DNA from: Coprinopsis marcescibilis
Taxonomy: Eukaryota > Basidiomycota > Agaricomycetes > Agaricales > Psathyrellaceae
Assembly (NCBI GenBank): GCA_004369085.1
Contig: ML210146.1
Coordinates: forward strand, 930,001 to 994,000
Length of the DNA stretch: 64,000 bases
Direction of reading: 5' to 3'
Shown: positions 1 to 12,484 of the stretch, in pieces
Position numbering within the stretch: the stretch's first letter is position 1
Layout of the letters: each line of letters begins with the position of its first letter
The notes under the pieces: generated by a model
Told to the model about the DNA's origin: nothing
What the model saw: the letters and a program-made list of their open reading frames with translations, nothing else
Database searches by the model: none
Position numbers and translations under genes: made by a program

Positions 1-228
1 CTGCTAGCAGGACGCCCTCAACAAATGCCAAAAATATCATCCAACCCCCTAACATTGCCCAACGGGTGAGGATTATAGAGGAGTCAATAGCATCGTCATG
101 CTCTGCTAGCAGGGCGCCCTTGCCAAATGCTAAAATTCTCATCCAACCGCCTGATAATGCCAAACGGATGAAGATTATAGAGGAGTCAATAGCATTGTTA
201 CCCTCTGCGAGCGACCTACCCGCGCCAG
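1..228 (+). repeat. 102-bp in-frame tandem repeat at PIF1 N-terminus
   Basis: Two copies of a 102-bp unit start at 1 and 103, and the third copy decays after 205. The period equals 34 codons, so the frame is kept. Both units encode a similar peptide containing PNAK or TNAK, IQPP, AKR or AQR and IIEESIA. The array continues to the window edge, so the copy number is unknown. The repeats precede the helicase core, which starts near position 240. Confidence 0.85.
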
Positions 229-2325
229 AAATCGAGTTGTCCACAGATCAGCTCGCGATCCTGCGAGAAGTCAAGCGCGGAAAAAACATTTTCTTCACGG
301 GCCCAGCAGGCAAGTTCCATTCAACTGATAAGGGAAGTTACTCTGACCCCTATATAGGAACAGGAAAATCAGTCCTGTTGCGTGCCATTATTACGTGGGC
401 CAAAGATCAGTACGGACAGCACTGTGTTGCTGTAACAGCATCGACTGGCATCGCTGGCTTGAATATCGGCGGATCAACGATCCACTCGTTTGCGGGAATA
501 GGACTCGGAAAGGAGCCAGCAGATAAACTTGCTGAAAGAATTCGGGGGAATAAACGACTACGAATTCGGTGGAACGAGACAAAAGTCTTGATTGTGGACG
601 AAAGTAAGTCATCGCAGTTGCAGTCGCTGCGTGACGGTGGCTCACTCTCGGATGCATGGCAGTTTCGATGTTGGATGGTACAATTTTTGATAAGCTGGTT
701 CGCTCTAAAACAACTCCTTTTTCAAGATCGAGTATAGAAACTACTTTTCATAGGACCACATTGGCCGTTTTGTCCGCCGCGTAGATGAACCGTTCGGTGG
801 TATCCAGGCAAGCGTCTACGAGTTGATCTTCACTTGATGTTCATGATATTTTTCCAGGTGATTTTGTCAGGGGATTTCTTTCAGCTCCCTCCAGTCCCAG
901 ACCAATCACACAACTACAAATCCACCTCGACGTTTGCGTTCGATGCTGTCCAATGGATACCGACTATACATCGCCAGATGTTCTTGAGACAGGTATTCCG
1001 TCAGAAAGACAACAGTAAGTTCACGTGTATCGCCTTTTATTTCGTCAAGACTTGACCACCTTGTAGGATTCATTGACCTTTTGGCCGCCATTCGTGTGGG
1101 AAAGATAACCGAGAAGCATATAGCTATTCTCAGACGCCTTGAAAGACCGATCAAATACGAAGATGGAATCGAAGCAACGAGATTGTAAGTGCTTCAACGC
1201 ATCTGTACGAATGTATCACGCTCATTGTTAAAACAGGTATCCTCTGAAGTACCAGGTCGAAGGATACAATGACCAACGTCTGGAGAAACTTCCAGGCCCA
1301 TCATATGAATACTTGTCTATGGATAATGCTGGACATGACGTGAAAGGCCGGCCTATCACCGAAGAGAGTGCCCGCATCTTGCTGGACAGGATGATGGCTC
1401 AAGAATCGGTGGCCTATAAGGTGAAAACCACCCGTTGTCGATCTAATCTCCAACCTAAATCATTGGACATAGGTTGGAGCACAAGTCATGCTAATACAGG
1501 CAAGTCCAGTAGCAAGCAGGGGATTAAGAATCGCGGCTTATTTTCTCACTTCAAGAACGTCAAACAAGGCAGCCTTGTGAATGGGAGCACAGGCGTAGTG
1601 ACTGGCTTCATGACGATCCGTGAAGCTGCTGAGAAGCATATTTCAATTGCAGAACTGAAAGAACGACACCAGGAGGATGACGAACATGGCAGCAAGGACA
1701 AACATTTCAAGATGCGCACCCAAGAAGACATCGTTCGAGATGTTGAAGCGAATCTAATGCCCCAACGACAGTCATTACGAAAGGTCAACGACAATGTATT
1801 TGATCATAAGCAGCAATGGCCCTTGGTAACGTTCACGAATGGCTTGATGCTTCTGTGTGCACCATTAGCTTTCACAGCACAAGGTTTTGTCGGCAATCTT
1901 GAAGCTGAAAGACTTCAAGTTCCCTTGATTCTTGCTTGGGCCCTGTCCATTCACAAATCACAAGGCCAGACTTTGGAGCGGGTCAAGGTGGACCTGGGTG
2001 AGGTGTTTGAAAATGGCCAAGGTGAGCGACATTGAAGAGTTTATCCGCATTCTGGTATCTAGAGTCTTTGTTTGTTCAGCATATGTTGCGCTTTCTCGAG
2101 CGACGTCCATGGAAAGACTCGAAATCGAGAACTTGAACCCATCTAGGTGATTGCATTATTATTTTCATGTCACCATTGCTAGCACCAATCTCCTTCAGAA
2201 TTACCACAGATCCTAGAGTAATATCATGGCATAATTCATTCGCTGCTCCTGACACGACTCACGACGACATGGACAACAGAGAAGCGATGGAAAGCTATTG
2301 GGATGCAGCAAACTCGTCATATTGA
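1..2325 (+). CDS. PIF1: PIF1-family 5'-3' DNA helicase, 5' end outside window
   Basis: ATP-dependent superfamily 1B helicase of the PIF1 family, known for roles in telomeres, G-quadruplexes and mitochondrial DNA. Eleven exons give one frame open from the window edge: 3-309, 358-603, 663-697, 754-807, 858-1014, 1067-1184, 1237-1420, 1473-1499, 1556-2021, 2080-2146 and 2199-2325, about 595 residues. Spliced motifs in order are Walker A GPAGTGKS, TASTGIAG, VDEISMLDG (Walker B), GGIQVILSGDFFQLPP, VGAQVML, QGSLVNGSTGVV, ILAWALSIHKSQGQTL and AYVALSRA. The last exon gives a C-terminus resembling fungal PIF1 (ITTDPRVISWHNSF) and ends at a TGA. Without splicing, 1421-1555 looks degenerate, but removing two introns restores the motif, so I see no pseudogenisation. 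The frame is open leftwards through the tandem repeats, so the true start lies outside the window. Three introns (310-357, 808-857, 1500-1555) begin with GC. Confidence 0.93.
310..357 (+). other. GC-AG intron splitting PIF1 Walker A, 48 nt
   Basis: The intron begins GCAAGT and ends TATATAG. Splicing joins GCA-G to GA-ACA-GGA-AAA, giving Gly-Pro-Ala-Gly-Thr-Gly-Lys-Ser, a perfect P-loop. The length is a multiple of three and there is no stop, so retention would insert 16 residues inside the nucleotide-binding loop. Confidence 0.9.
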
Positions 2326-2562
2326 AGTCACTTAGCGATAGTAGCGCAGAACATCCTTCTGAGTAGATGACACATACGATACGTACCCCATTCATACATA
2401 GTTTCCAAGATAACAAACTGCACTAGTGCAGCTCAGAAACTAAATCAAGGCTAGCAATACAAATAATACATACATGACCACCGCACACTTGCCGGCGCTC
2501 AAAGAAACAGAACAGAAATCAACACAAGGACTGACTGGATAAATGACCTATAAATACAGACA

Positions 2563-5538
2563 CTAACGGAAAGGGTCATCTTTGTCCGAGGTGGGTGGAG
2601 GGGGGAGCTGCTTGGCAGGGGAACCTTCCGGGGGGGTAGGTGCCGTCGGAAATGGGAATTTGTTCCGTTGTGGAGAGCCAGAGGGTGGAGGCTTGCTATC
2701 CCGACTGCTGCTGCTACCACTGCTAGTACTTCTCGAGTGGATCACCTTATCCACATCCAATGAGGATGATATATCCGAAGGCGATGGAGGTGTCGAGAAC
2801 TGTTCTGACGAAGATGCAGGGAAGACCTGGGGAGGGGGTATATCTACGCGCTGCTTTGTAGGGGAACTCGAGTGGGCCCGAGCAGAGGGATGAATACTGT
2901 TGCCTGGCCTAGCGGGTAGTCTAGGAGTGAAGTCTTGCGGAGAGCCGCTGACGTCAATTGGCGGTACTGTGGCCACCCGTGTGCTCTTAGAACCATAGTA
3001 ATGCGGATCGGGTGGCTCCGCTACCGGGGTAGGAGGGAGCGGTGGTGAATTTAGGCCGGCTTGATCTTGGTCACCGAAGATCTTGTGGACGTTGATGATT
3101 AGATCCTCCATGACGCTGTCCTACTCAAAGTTGTGAACAAACAATGCTGTTGTTGACCTGCATATCGCACCTTCGCTGTCTGCATGCTCAATAGGTCCAC
3201 ACCTTTCGGCATTTCATCTTCGCCAAAGATGACGCCTCCAAATACGATGGCAACGTTCTTCGGGTCCATCTTATTCTTTTCACTTCGCGAAACGACCCTG
3301 TTCAAATGTTCCAAAAGTGCTTTAAGTGTAGCCTGATGGACCAGGGGAAGCCTACGAATCTTGGAGCGTAGGGTTATGAAGTTATTGGCGGCATGCTCAG
3401 CTGTTCAAGTGTCATTTAAGGATTCAAGAAAGATTAATGAGTCAGTCGAACCTTTTCCCGCCGTGTGCTGGATACGATCTTGTGCGGCGAACTTGAAGAG
3501 AGGTTCGGGAAGTTCCCGAAGATAAAGCTTGAGGCAACGTTAACAGCGCCGAGTGATTCCACATTGTTTAACGACCGACCTTGAGCAGCGATGCAACGGC
3601 AAATATGTCGTCTTTCGGTGTAAACTGAAATTCTGATTCGTTTTTCTCAATTTCGTGTTGCAACTGAAGTGTATTCAGTTCCAATTCTTGATGCAATAAA
3701 AGTCTACATACCGCATGAACTAAAGCATGACGCCCAGAGACCTTTTAGATGAGATCAGAAAAGTACTTGTGGGGATGATTGTTATGACGTACCCTGTATA
3801 TTCCCTCTGAGTCTAGCCCTCGTTTGTCGATTTCGGCTATGCATATCTTGACTATCTTGGGAATTTCGCTATCAGAAAGACCTTTGGTGGTGGAATAGTC
3901 CGTGAGGCCGAAGCCAAAGATAAGGTCGCTGCAGGATCCCACTTGGCCGTGCTCGTAGAGAATTGGATCAGGAATTGCAGAGGCAAGTGATCGAGGAATA
4001 CTGGATCTCAGTTTAAGAAGATCCTTTTCCGGGGATAGTCTATCTACACAGGACCGTGCGTGGGCAGATAACTGGGATTGCGTTGCACAGGTTGCACTTC
4101 TTGAAGGTTAGGTAGATACCGAATATATAAAAAAGAGCACGCACGTTAAGTGGTCGGTGTACTTTACTAGACACTTCTTTAGGGTTGTTGAACAATCTTC
4201 GACGAACATTTCCAAGCTCTGTAGGCTCCATTGTAAAGGGCACGGTTGGATAAAGATCGAGACGCACCTTATATCCACCTTCTAGGATCTTGGTCCTTCT
4301 GAGTCTCAGCGTTTCTAACCAATGTATACCTTTGCGGTACTCCTTGTCTTGATAGCGAAATAAGCTAAGACCAATGCCAGGAGTGGGAATGCAATACCTG
4401 CTTCATCTGCTTCTCGTTTCGCTCTGACCGTTCGGAGGGCTTGGCTCTCCCGACTACCACCAAGACTTTCCTTCACTCCTCCTTTGTCGAGGAAGCCTCC
4501 AATGAATTGGTTAAGTTGCTTTTTTCCTGGGATATGAGCGTGAGCAATTGAGTCTTTGTGAGTGGTACGCATCAGGCATACCATGGTGGGCTAAATCGGA
4601 CAGTGCACCTGACGAAGAAGGCGAACGGTTGCGCGGAGCACTTGCTGATGGTCGTCGAGCAAGAGCCCGTAAAGGCTGGGGGCCAGTGACTGTTGGTCGA
4701 GAAGACGCAGCAGTACCAGGTTCCGTAATTCCAGATTCAAACTGTGCTTGACCAGGTGGAGCCGACGGAGGGGGCATGTTAGATGTACGCTTTTGGTCCT
4801 GAGTTGGCTATATTAATGCAATCTATATATGAAGCCGCAGCTCTGATACGCACTTCAACCTCGGAGAATTTCTTTGAATATCGACCCTTCAAACGGGGAA
4901 GAACTGTCTCGGCATATTCAGCATATGCGTCGGTCGAGTCTTTGATATCCTCCTTTATTCGTTTACGCGTCCTTTCCTGAGTGTCCTATAGAGATCTGTG
5001 AGTAAAGGGTGCGGAGAATCTTGATGGCCAGATACCTTTAACATCGAAAGCGGAGTAATGACTTCATTAGCGAGGCTCGTGCAGAACGCCTGGCGCGCTT
5101 GTGTTTCTGGAAGGATTGGAAAGACGTCTCGAAAGACATTCAAGGCGAGTGCTCACCTCGCTCCACGCTGTCAACGATCTCTGACCATACGCTTCGCGTA
5201 GTAGAGAGATCGCCTCGGTCGTTGAGCTGGCCATCAATGGACCTGATCTTGCGATATAGTTTCTTGAGCGAGTCAACACTGATTCTTGCGGTTCAATGCC
5301 AAGCTGTGAAGACAGCGCGGTCGTACATACTAGTTTTCCTCTATTCTCTTTCTACAGCAACGTTAATTACTTGTAGCAACGAAGATGGGCTGGTATATGC
5401 GCACCGCTCCTGAAAGAACTCGAGATAAGAATCCGAGATAAATCGTATATGAACATCGAATAGAGGAATTGGACCCTGGACAGCACTCTGCTGGTCTGAC
5501 AGAGAGGATCTGGCGGAGACTGGTTGGGGTGTGTCCAT
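2563..5538 (-). CDS. F-BAR and RhoGAP domain protein (Rgd-like)
   Basis: Predicted GTPase-activating protein for Rho/Cdc42-type GTPases that is brought to curved membrane by an F-BAR domain, as in yeast Rgd1 and Rgd2. The start at 5538 is the first ATG of an open stretch leading into the helical F-BAR segments (about 5500-4260, for example QARQAFCTSLANEVITPLSML and ALRTVRAKREADEA). The RhoGAP domain follows at about 3940-3100: IPKIVKICIAEIDKRGLDSEGIYR, then after an intron VSGRH, which restores the arginine-finger motif GIYRVSG; EPLFKFAA; and NKMDPKNVAIVFGGVIFG. The last exon, about 180 residues, is disordered and rich in Pro and Ser with several PPxP stretches that could bind SH3 domains. 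It is convergent with PIF1 (gap 237 bp). Internal exon borders were not all fixed, and a DEP domain, as in Rgd2, was not recognised. Confidence 0.85.
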
Positions 5539-5821
5539 TAGACGGTCAGAACGTGTTCATGGCCTTCAGCAAGCCTGGTTTGGCTTGCTTGAACATGTCC
5601 GAGAGGGCCGGGACGCGGCCGGCGCTACTCCATCAATCAAATAACGTGACCAATCAATCACGACGCGTGGAAACAAACGCCACTCCCTGTTTGGGTCAGA
5701 ACGCCGGTACAGAGAAGAACTTGATGTGGATGTGGTAGCAATCGGTTCATCCGAGTCAACTCACGGTTCCGTCCTACACATAAAACTACTACAACAGTCA
5801 GCTCGGACGACCGTCCCTGCC

Positions 5822-8800
5822 ATGACGACTATATCTCCCCTGCACCAGCCCTCATCGTCTCCTTTATTTCTTGTTCAGCTTGCCAGCGCATTTACTTTCC
5901 AGCTCGAAGCGGACTTTGCAGCGAGCAAAGTATCAAAGTACAATCCAAGCTCTGCTCAGTTACTCGACATTTTTCTCATTTTTTGGTTTACAGGTTATGG
6001 TCCAATACCTTGATCATTCCTGCATATGTGGCACTGCTATCCAGCGCTCTTATCGTTGTGCACACCACCGTCTCTTCTCGCCGTGTGAGGAAGTTGTGGG
6101 CTCGTTTGACTGGGGCAGCGCCACCTGGCCAAAGCTCGGAATCGTATCAAAATGAACGACGCGAAGCCACCCTCGCCACCGATTTAGCGGAGCATGTCCA
6201 GGAGCAGGGGGGTGCAGTAATCTTCGCCTTCCAGCTGCTACGCTTTCTCTCTTGTGCTGCTTTGCTGGCCTTATCCATCGCGTCATTGGTGGTCGACCAG
6301 GAGGATTTGGCGAATGTTTTTATCTTTGGAAAGAAAGGGAAGAAGCGCAAGGAAAAGGAGCGCGCCAGACTCACCGAAAGGGAGTTATTAGATATGATTC
6401 TGGCCATGACGAATGTGTGTATCTCCGTTGTCCCCCAGTGGCTTGATCTGACGCTTCTGCAGTTCTACGCTCTTTCTCTCTCTGTCGCAGTCCTGTCGTC
6501 CAAAACAAGTCGCGCTAAAGTGGTCGTCCGCCACCTAAATGTCGTCCTTCTCAGTTTCCTTTGCGTTTATATCTACCGAGACATATATCCTCTAATGACC
6601 TTTTACCATGTCCCTATGGATAAAGCTGAAGGGTGGCTTCTTTGGGTCAAGATCGGACTTCTTTTTTTCAGTTCGTGCTTCATCCCTGCTGCAATTCCGC
6701 GTCGCTACACTCCGGTAGATCCAAAAGTGGGTTGAATCTGTTTTACTTTGGACTACTGCTGACCCCCGCCTCTAGGACCCAATGCCTGTTCCCAATGCAG
6801 AGCAAACAGCCTCCCTATTTTCTCTTGTAGTCTATTCTTTCCTAGATCCAGTCATATCGCTGGCCAGAACGATCCCCACTCTATCATCGGACCTCTTACC
6901 GCCACTTGCGGATTATGACAGAGCAAAGTATCTTCGCTCGAAAGCCTTTCCGGTACTTCATACTTGACAATTAAGTACGAGCCCAGCTAATACCCCTGTT
7001 TACAGCACCTTGATGCCTTCGCCAGTGGGAATAAGCGACATCTTTTCTTCAGTCTCATGCGCGTATTTAGGACGGAGTATATGATCCTCGCGGCCATGAT
7101 CACAGTCCAAGTAATAGCCAGTTTTGCTTCTCCGCTTGGTATCAAAAACCTCCTCTAGTGAGCATGTCCCGATATGAAGCCTTATTTCCGTTAACCCATC
7201 CTATAGCTATCTCGAAAACAATGGAGACGGCGCGACAATCAAGCCCTGGTTTTGGATCGTCTGGCTTTTCTTGGGCCCTTTTGTTGGCTCCATAGCATTC
7301 CAGTGGTATATTTACATCGCCGTAAGTGCTCATCAGTGGGCGAGAAGAGCGAGGCTGAGTATATTTTTAGACCCGCACATTGGTGCGAACAGAATGCCTC
7401 ATCACCCAGCTCGTTTTTGAGCACTCGCTGCGTATTCGAGTCAAGGCTGAAGGTCAAGATGGAAAGGGTCTAGAACCGAGCATACCGGCAACACCAGACT
7501 CGGCATCCATCGCAGGGACGCCAGTGTACAGTGAAGATGATACCTTGCATTCCCAAGGTGTGACGGAGACAACTTTACGCCAAGGATCGTCAGACGGTAC
7601 TTCCGATGCTGGAAAGGCGAAAGCGGACAAGGAAGGTTCCAGCAGCGCTAAAAATCTCATTGGAAAAATCAACAACCTAGTCACAACCGATCTTGGAAAC
7701 ATTGTCGACTCAAGGGACTTTCTATATATTCTCATCTATATCCCCCTCCAAATTTCGCTCTGCATACTATTCCTGTACAAAGTTCTTGGATGGAGGTTAG
7801 CCTTATGATCTGCTCACTTGCACCAGTGCTAATGACGGGACTAGCTCTTTCGTAGGGTTGGCTGTGATGGTTCTTCTTTTCCCCCTTCCAGGCTACGTTG
7901 CAAAACTGGTTCAAGATGTCCAAGTTATTCGTTTGAAGAAGACAGACGCGAGAGTTGAGACGGTATCAGAAGGTACGTTCAACCATTGTCATTTCCTTTT
8001 CGGTCGACACTGAACACCTACTTAGCAATGAACGTCCTGCGCATGATAAAAATGTTTGGTTGGGAGAGGAAAATGGACGAAAGAATCGCAGAAAAGCGAG
8101 AGAATGAATTGCTGTTTATCTGGAAAAGACAAATCTTGGACTTGATCAACGGTTCGCTCAAGTGCGTGAATAATTGCCTCGTGTTTCTACCTACTCAACC
8201 GGTCCATGTATAGCTTCGTCATACCTGTGGCGACAATGGTCGCGTCTTATGCTACTTTGTAAGTCCTCGCTACCACATGTTGCGATACAGCTTACATATA
8301 AGTCACTCATAGCGTCAGTCTACCTTCTGCCACATCGTGTCTTGTCTAATCATTTGCGCAGACACTGATCATGAAACAAGATCTCAGTGCTTCAATTGTG
8401 TTCAGTTCCATGACGGTGTTCGACATGTTGAGAGATCAGCTGCACATCGTTTTCTTCTCAATCAGTCAAACGATCACTGGAAAAGTGTCACTCGATCGCG
8501 TCGACGACTTTTTGAAGAATGTTGGTCGTTGCAATAGCTAACTTGTGTGTTGCTTGTGCTGACACAGGCGTTCAACAGACTGAGTTGTTGGATAGTTTCT
8601 CGGAAAACAAGCAACCCTCGATCGTTCCTCCTATCCTTGCAGAACAATCGGCTAGTATTGGATTCCATGATGCATCGTTCACTTGGTCTAGTGATGCGGA
8701 CGGGGCATTGACCCCATCGAAGCGCAAGTTTGTCCTCAAAATCGAGGATGACCTTTTCTTCCCGCTCGGCAAACTGAGCCTTGTCGTTGGTCCAACCGGT

Positions 8801-11800
8801 TCAGGAAAGACATCCTTGTTAATGGCTTTACTAGGTGAGTGTGGACCTGACATCTCACTGTAGTCTACTTATCTCCTTGAAGGTGAAATGCACTATATTC
8901 CTCTGGCACCAGACTCCTGGTTCAATTTGCCGAGGGCAGGAGGTATCGCCTATGCAGCTCAAGAGTCCTGGGTTCAAAACGAAACCATCAGGGTAAGATC
9001 TTCCTGTTGCTCTATCTTTTTTGGCCCGAACTGAACTGTTCACAGGAGAATATATTGTTTGGGTCACCGTACGATGAAGACCGGTACAACAAAGTTATAT
9101 CCCAATGCAGTCTCGCCCAGGATCTTAATCTTTTCGAAGCCGGAGACCAAACTGAAGTAGGAGAAAAGGGGCTTACCTTGAGCGGGGGACAAAAGGCCAG
9201 GATCACCTTGGCCAGAGCTATATATTCGCCAGCAGAGATTTTGTTGTTGGATGACGTGTTGGCTGCGCTAGAGTGAGTTTCTCGCTTTTTCATAAGGTTA
9301 CTGATTCTGATTTAAACCGTTCTTTTCAACAGTGTTCATACAGCCAAATGGATCGTAGAAAAGTGCTTCTCAGGCGATTTGGTCCAAGGTCGTACTGTTA
9401 TCTTGGTGGTGTGTATCGCTGCGGATTCTCCGGTCTCTTACTACTTATGACATCACTCTAGACGCACAACGTTTCACTCGCAAGTTCTGTTGCGGAATAT
9501 GTAGTATCCTTCGGCAGCGATGGCAGGATCAAATCCCAAGGCTCGATTTCCGAAGTTCTCAAGATCGATACGCAATTAGTCAAAGAATTTGGCGCCGATG
9601 AAGAACTAGTCAAGAAATCCGACAATGAGATCGACGGGGAAGCTGGACCTGCCCCGCCGAAGGACGGGAAGCTTATCATTGCGGAAGAGGTTGAAGAGGG
9701 CCATGTTAGCTGGAGTGCCTGTAAGCGTATATGCTCCGACAGAGTAGGCCACAACTCACATCCAATCGTTTTCAACAGTGAAAATGTATTTCTCTGCGCT
9801 GGGCGGAAATCGACCAATCTTCTTTTTCTTCATTTACATCTTTGGCCTGATTCTTTGTGAAGCGGCCCTTGCCATCCAGACATGGTTCCTGGGATATTGG
9901 GCATCTCAATACACGATCCTGCCTTCGATCGAAGTACCAGTCTTCAAGTAAGTTCCTAAACTGTTCAAATTAGGCTGTCTTTAACCGGCACCAACAGATA
10001 CCTTGGGATTTATGGTTCGCTCAAAGATTTGCTGGCTAAAACATGGTTAAAATGTTCGTCTAGGTACCTTCCTGCTGGTGGCAACCAGTGCATACGCGGC
10101 CTCGTTCGTCCTATACATCTTTGGATCGATCCGGGCCTCTAGAGTGCTGCATTTGCGCCTCATTCAATCGATTCTTGGGACGACGTTAAGGTCAATATGT
10201 AGTCTGTTTCGTCTGGTTCTTTTATTGACAGTTTCCTTCTCAGATGGTTGGACACAACACCTATTTCACGCGTCATCACGCGTTGCACTCAAGATATACG
10301 AGCTGGTGCGTAATGATATCTCCCTTGGTATCTTCTCGGGTCTCATTCGTTCTGTAGTCGATGGACCTTTGTCATCGGGACTATGGTATCTGTCAGAAAT
10401 GACTTTGGCAATGCTCATCAAGTTTGGTGCTGTTGTACTGCTTACGCCAGCTTTCCTTCTTCCCGGTGTTCTGGTCGCAATTCTCGGTGGCTGGATTGGC
10501 CAATTATACATCCACGCGCAGCTTTCCGTCAAGCGCGAGATGTCCAACGCAAAGGCCCCTGTCCTTGGGCAGTAAGTGGGATCACTGCCCTGGATTTATT
10601 TAAGGCTGACGAGTTTTTCAGCTTCGGGGCTGCTATCTCTGGACTGAGTATGTGTTGACCAGAATACATTGTGCGGTTATGCTGATCTATCTTCGCTAGC
10701 GTCCCTGCGCGCATACGGTGCCCAACAGGCTTTCATAGCCCAGTCTCTAACGAGAATAGACAGATATACCAAAGCATCTCGCACTTTTTATAACCTTAAC
10801 CGATGGGTGTGCATACGTGTCGACGCCCTCGGAGGGCTGTTTACTGCGGCTCTGGCAGGATATCTGATTTACTTCCAAGGCCATAGCGCCTCCAATACAG
10901 GGTTCTCATTGAACATGGCTGGTAAGCGAGCTTGTACTTTCCACGGTGACTCAGAGTTCTTATTGTTTGGTAGTTGGATTCAGCTCGATGATTTTGTGGT
11001 GGATCCGGGTCCTCAATGACTTTGAAGTGCAAGGAAACAGGTACCTCAATGTGCGGAACATGACTTCGGGCTACGCTAATCCAATTTAATCGCAGTCTGG
11101 AGCGGATCGAGCAGTATATCAACATCGAACAAGAACCCAAGCCAACCGTGAACGGTGTTCCACCCGCCTATTGGCCTGCGGATGGCTCGCTGCATGTTGA
11201 GAATCTCAGCGCCAGATATTCTGCTGATGGACCACAGGTTCTACGTGACATCACTTTTGACGTGAAGTCTGGTGAAAGGATCGGTATCGTTGGGCGCACA
11301 GGTTCAGGGAAGGTGTGTACTTTGTCTGGTCATGATCATTGTATCTACTGAAATGGCTACAACGATTATCTTAAGAGCTCCCTTACGCTTTCCATCCTCA
11401 GATGTATTTTCACGGAAGGAAAGGTAGTTTACGCCGGTCGGGATGTGGGCGAGTTGAACTTGGACGCTTTGCGTTCAAACATCACCATTATCCCTCAAGT
11501 GGTCAGTCCGATATCGTATGCAGAGGTTATTGTGCTCAACCCTTCTCCCTGCAGCCGGAACTCCTCAGCGGTAGCCTCAGGCAAAACCTCGATCCCTTTG
11601 AACAATTTGACGACGCGATACTCAATGACGCCTTGCGTTCGGCAGGACTGTCTTCATTGCAGGAGGGGTCCGAAGAAGGCAAGATAACCCTTGACACCTC
11701 TATCTCAAGTGGTGGAGGCAATCTTTCGGTTGGGCAACGGCAAATCATAGCGCTCGCACGGGCAATTGTCCGCGGAAGCAAATTGTTGATCCTTGATGAA

Positions 11801-12300
11801 GGTGAGTTGACACGTAAATTGATTGGTTTGGCAGAACCCAAGATACTGACGAACCGTCCTTCCCATGCGCAGCGACATCCGCTATCGGTAAAATCAGCTG
11901 TTTATTGGAGGAGTTGAACCACTGAACCAATTCCTGAGTAGATCATAAAACGGATGGTGTCATTCAGTCATCCCTCCGAAACCAGCTGGGAAAAGATGTC
12001 ACTCTCCTAACTGTGGCGCACAGGCTTCAAACAATCATGGATGCGGATAAAATAGTGCGTCGTCAAACATTTTGATCTCAGCAATCAGCTCAATATGCCA
12101 TAGATGGTTCTTGATGGAGGAAACATTGTAAGATCAGCTCCCTTTGTCAACTTACTCAGTCTCCTGATCTTTGGTTCGTGAAGGTCGAGTTCGATAAACC
12201 GTCGGAGCTGCTGAAGAATCGCGAAAGCAAACTTCGTGCGTTGGTCGAAGAATCAGGCGATAAAGAAGCTTTACTGGCCATGGCTGGATTCAGCGAGTGA
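5822..12300 (+). CDS. ABCC (MRP-type) full ABC transporter
   Basis: ATP-driven exporter of the multidrug-resistance-associated subfamily, expected in plasma or vacuolar membrane and moving conjugates or drugs. The order is an N-terminal hydrophobic region (5850-6720), TMD1 (about 6780-8520), NBD1 (8640-9560), TMD2 (9780-11020) and NBD2 (11150-12290). NBD1 has VGPTGSGKTSL, LSGGQKARITLARA and ILLLDDVLAALD; NBD2 has VGRTGSGK, LSVGQRQIIALARA, then DEATSAID and LLTVAHR after splicing. NBD1 carries Asp where NBD2 has the catalytic Glu, the usual asymmetry of ABCC proteins. The start is the ATG at 5822; an intron 5938-5993 joins it in frame to the helix NTLIIPAYVALLSSALIV. The start is the least certain part. 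The stop is the TGA at 12298-12300. Over twenty short introns are present. The substrate cannot be told from sequence. Confidence 0.9.
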
Positions 12301-12484
12301 CTGGGTGGTAATTAGTATTCAACCAGTATTTGACAGCGAGATCACAGCGATATATATAATATGACCGAATGCATATACAAGGAAAGCAAAGGAGACAGGG
12401 ACCAAGCAATCGGTTAGACAGCAGCAGAAGGACATGGCAGTAGTAGCTGGTAAGGCTTTTACGGGCGGGCGATCCATTTCAAGC

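Noticed and set aside
1421..1555. PIF1 looks broken here, with the VGAQVM motif missing
   Set aside because: Removing introns 1421-1472 and 1500-1555 restores Val-Gly-Ala-Gln-Val-Met-Leu and the frame, so the gene is intact within the window.
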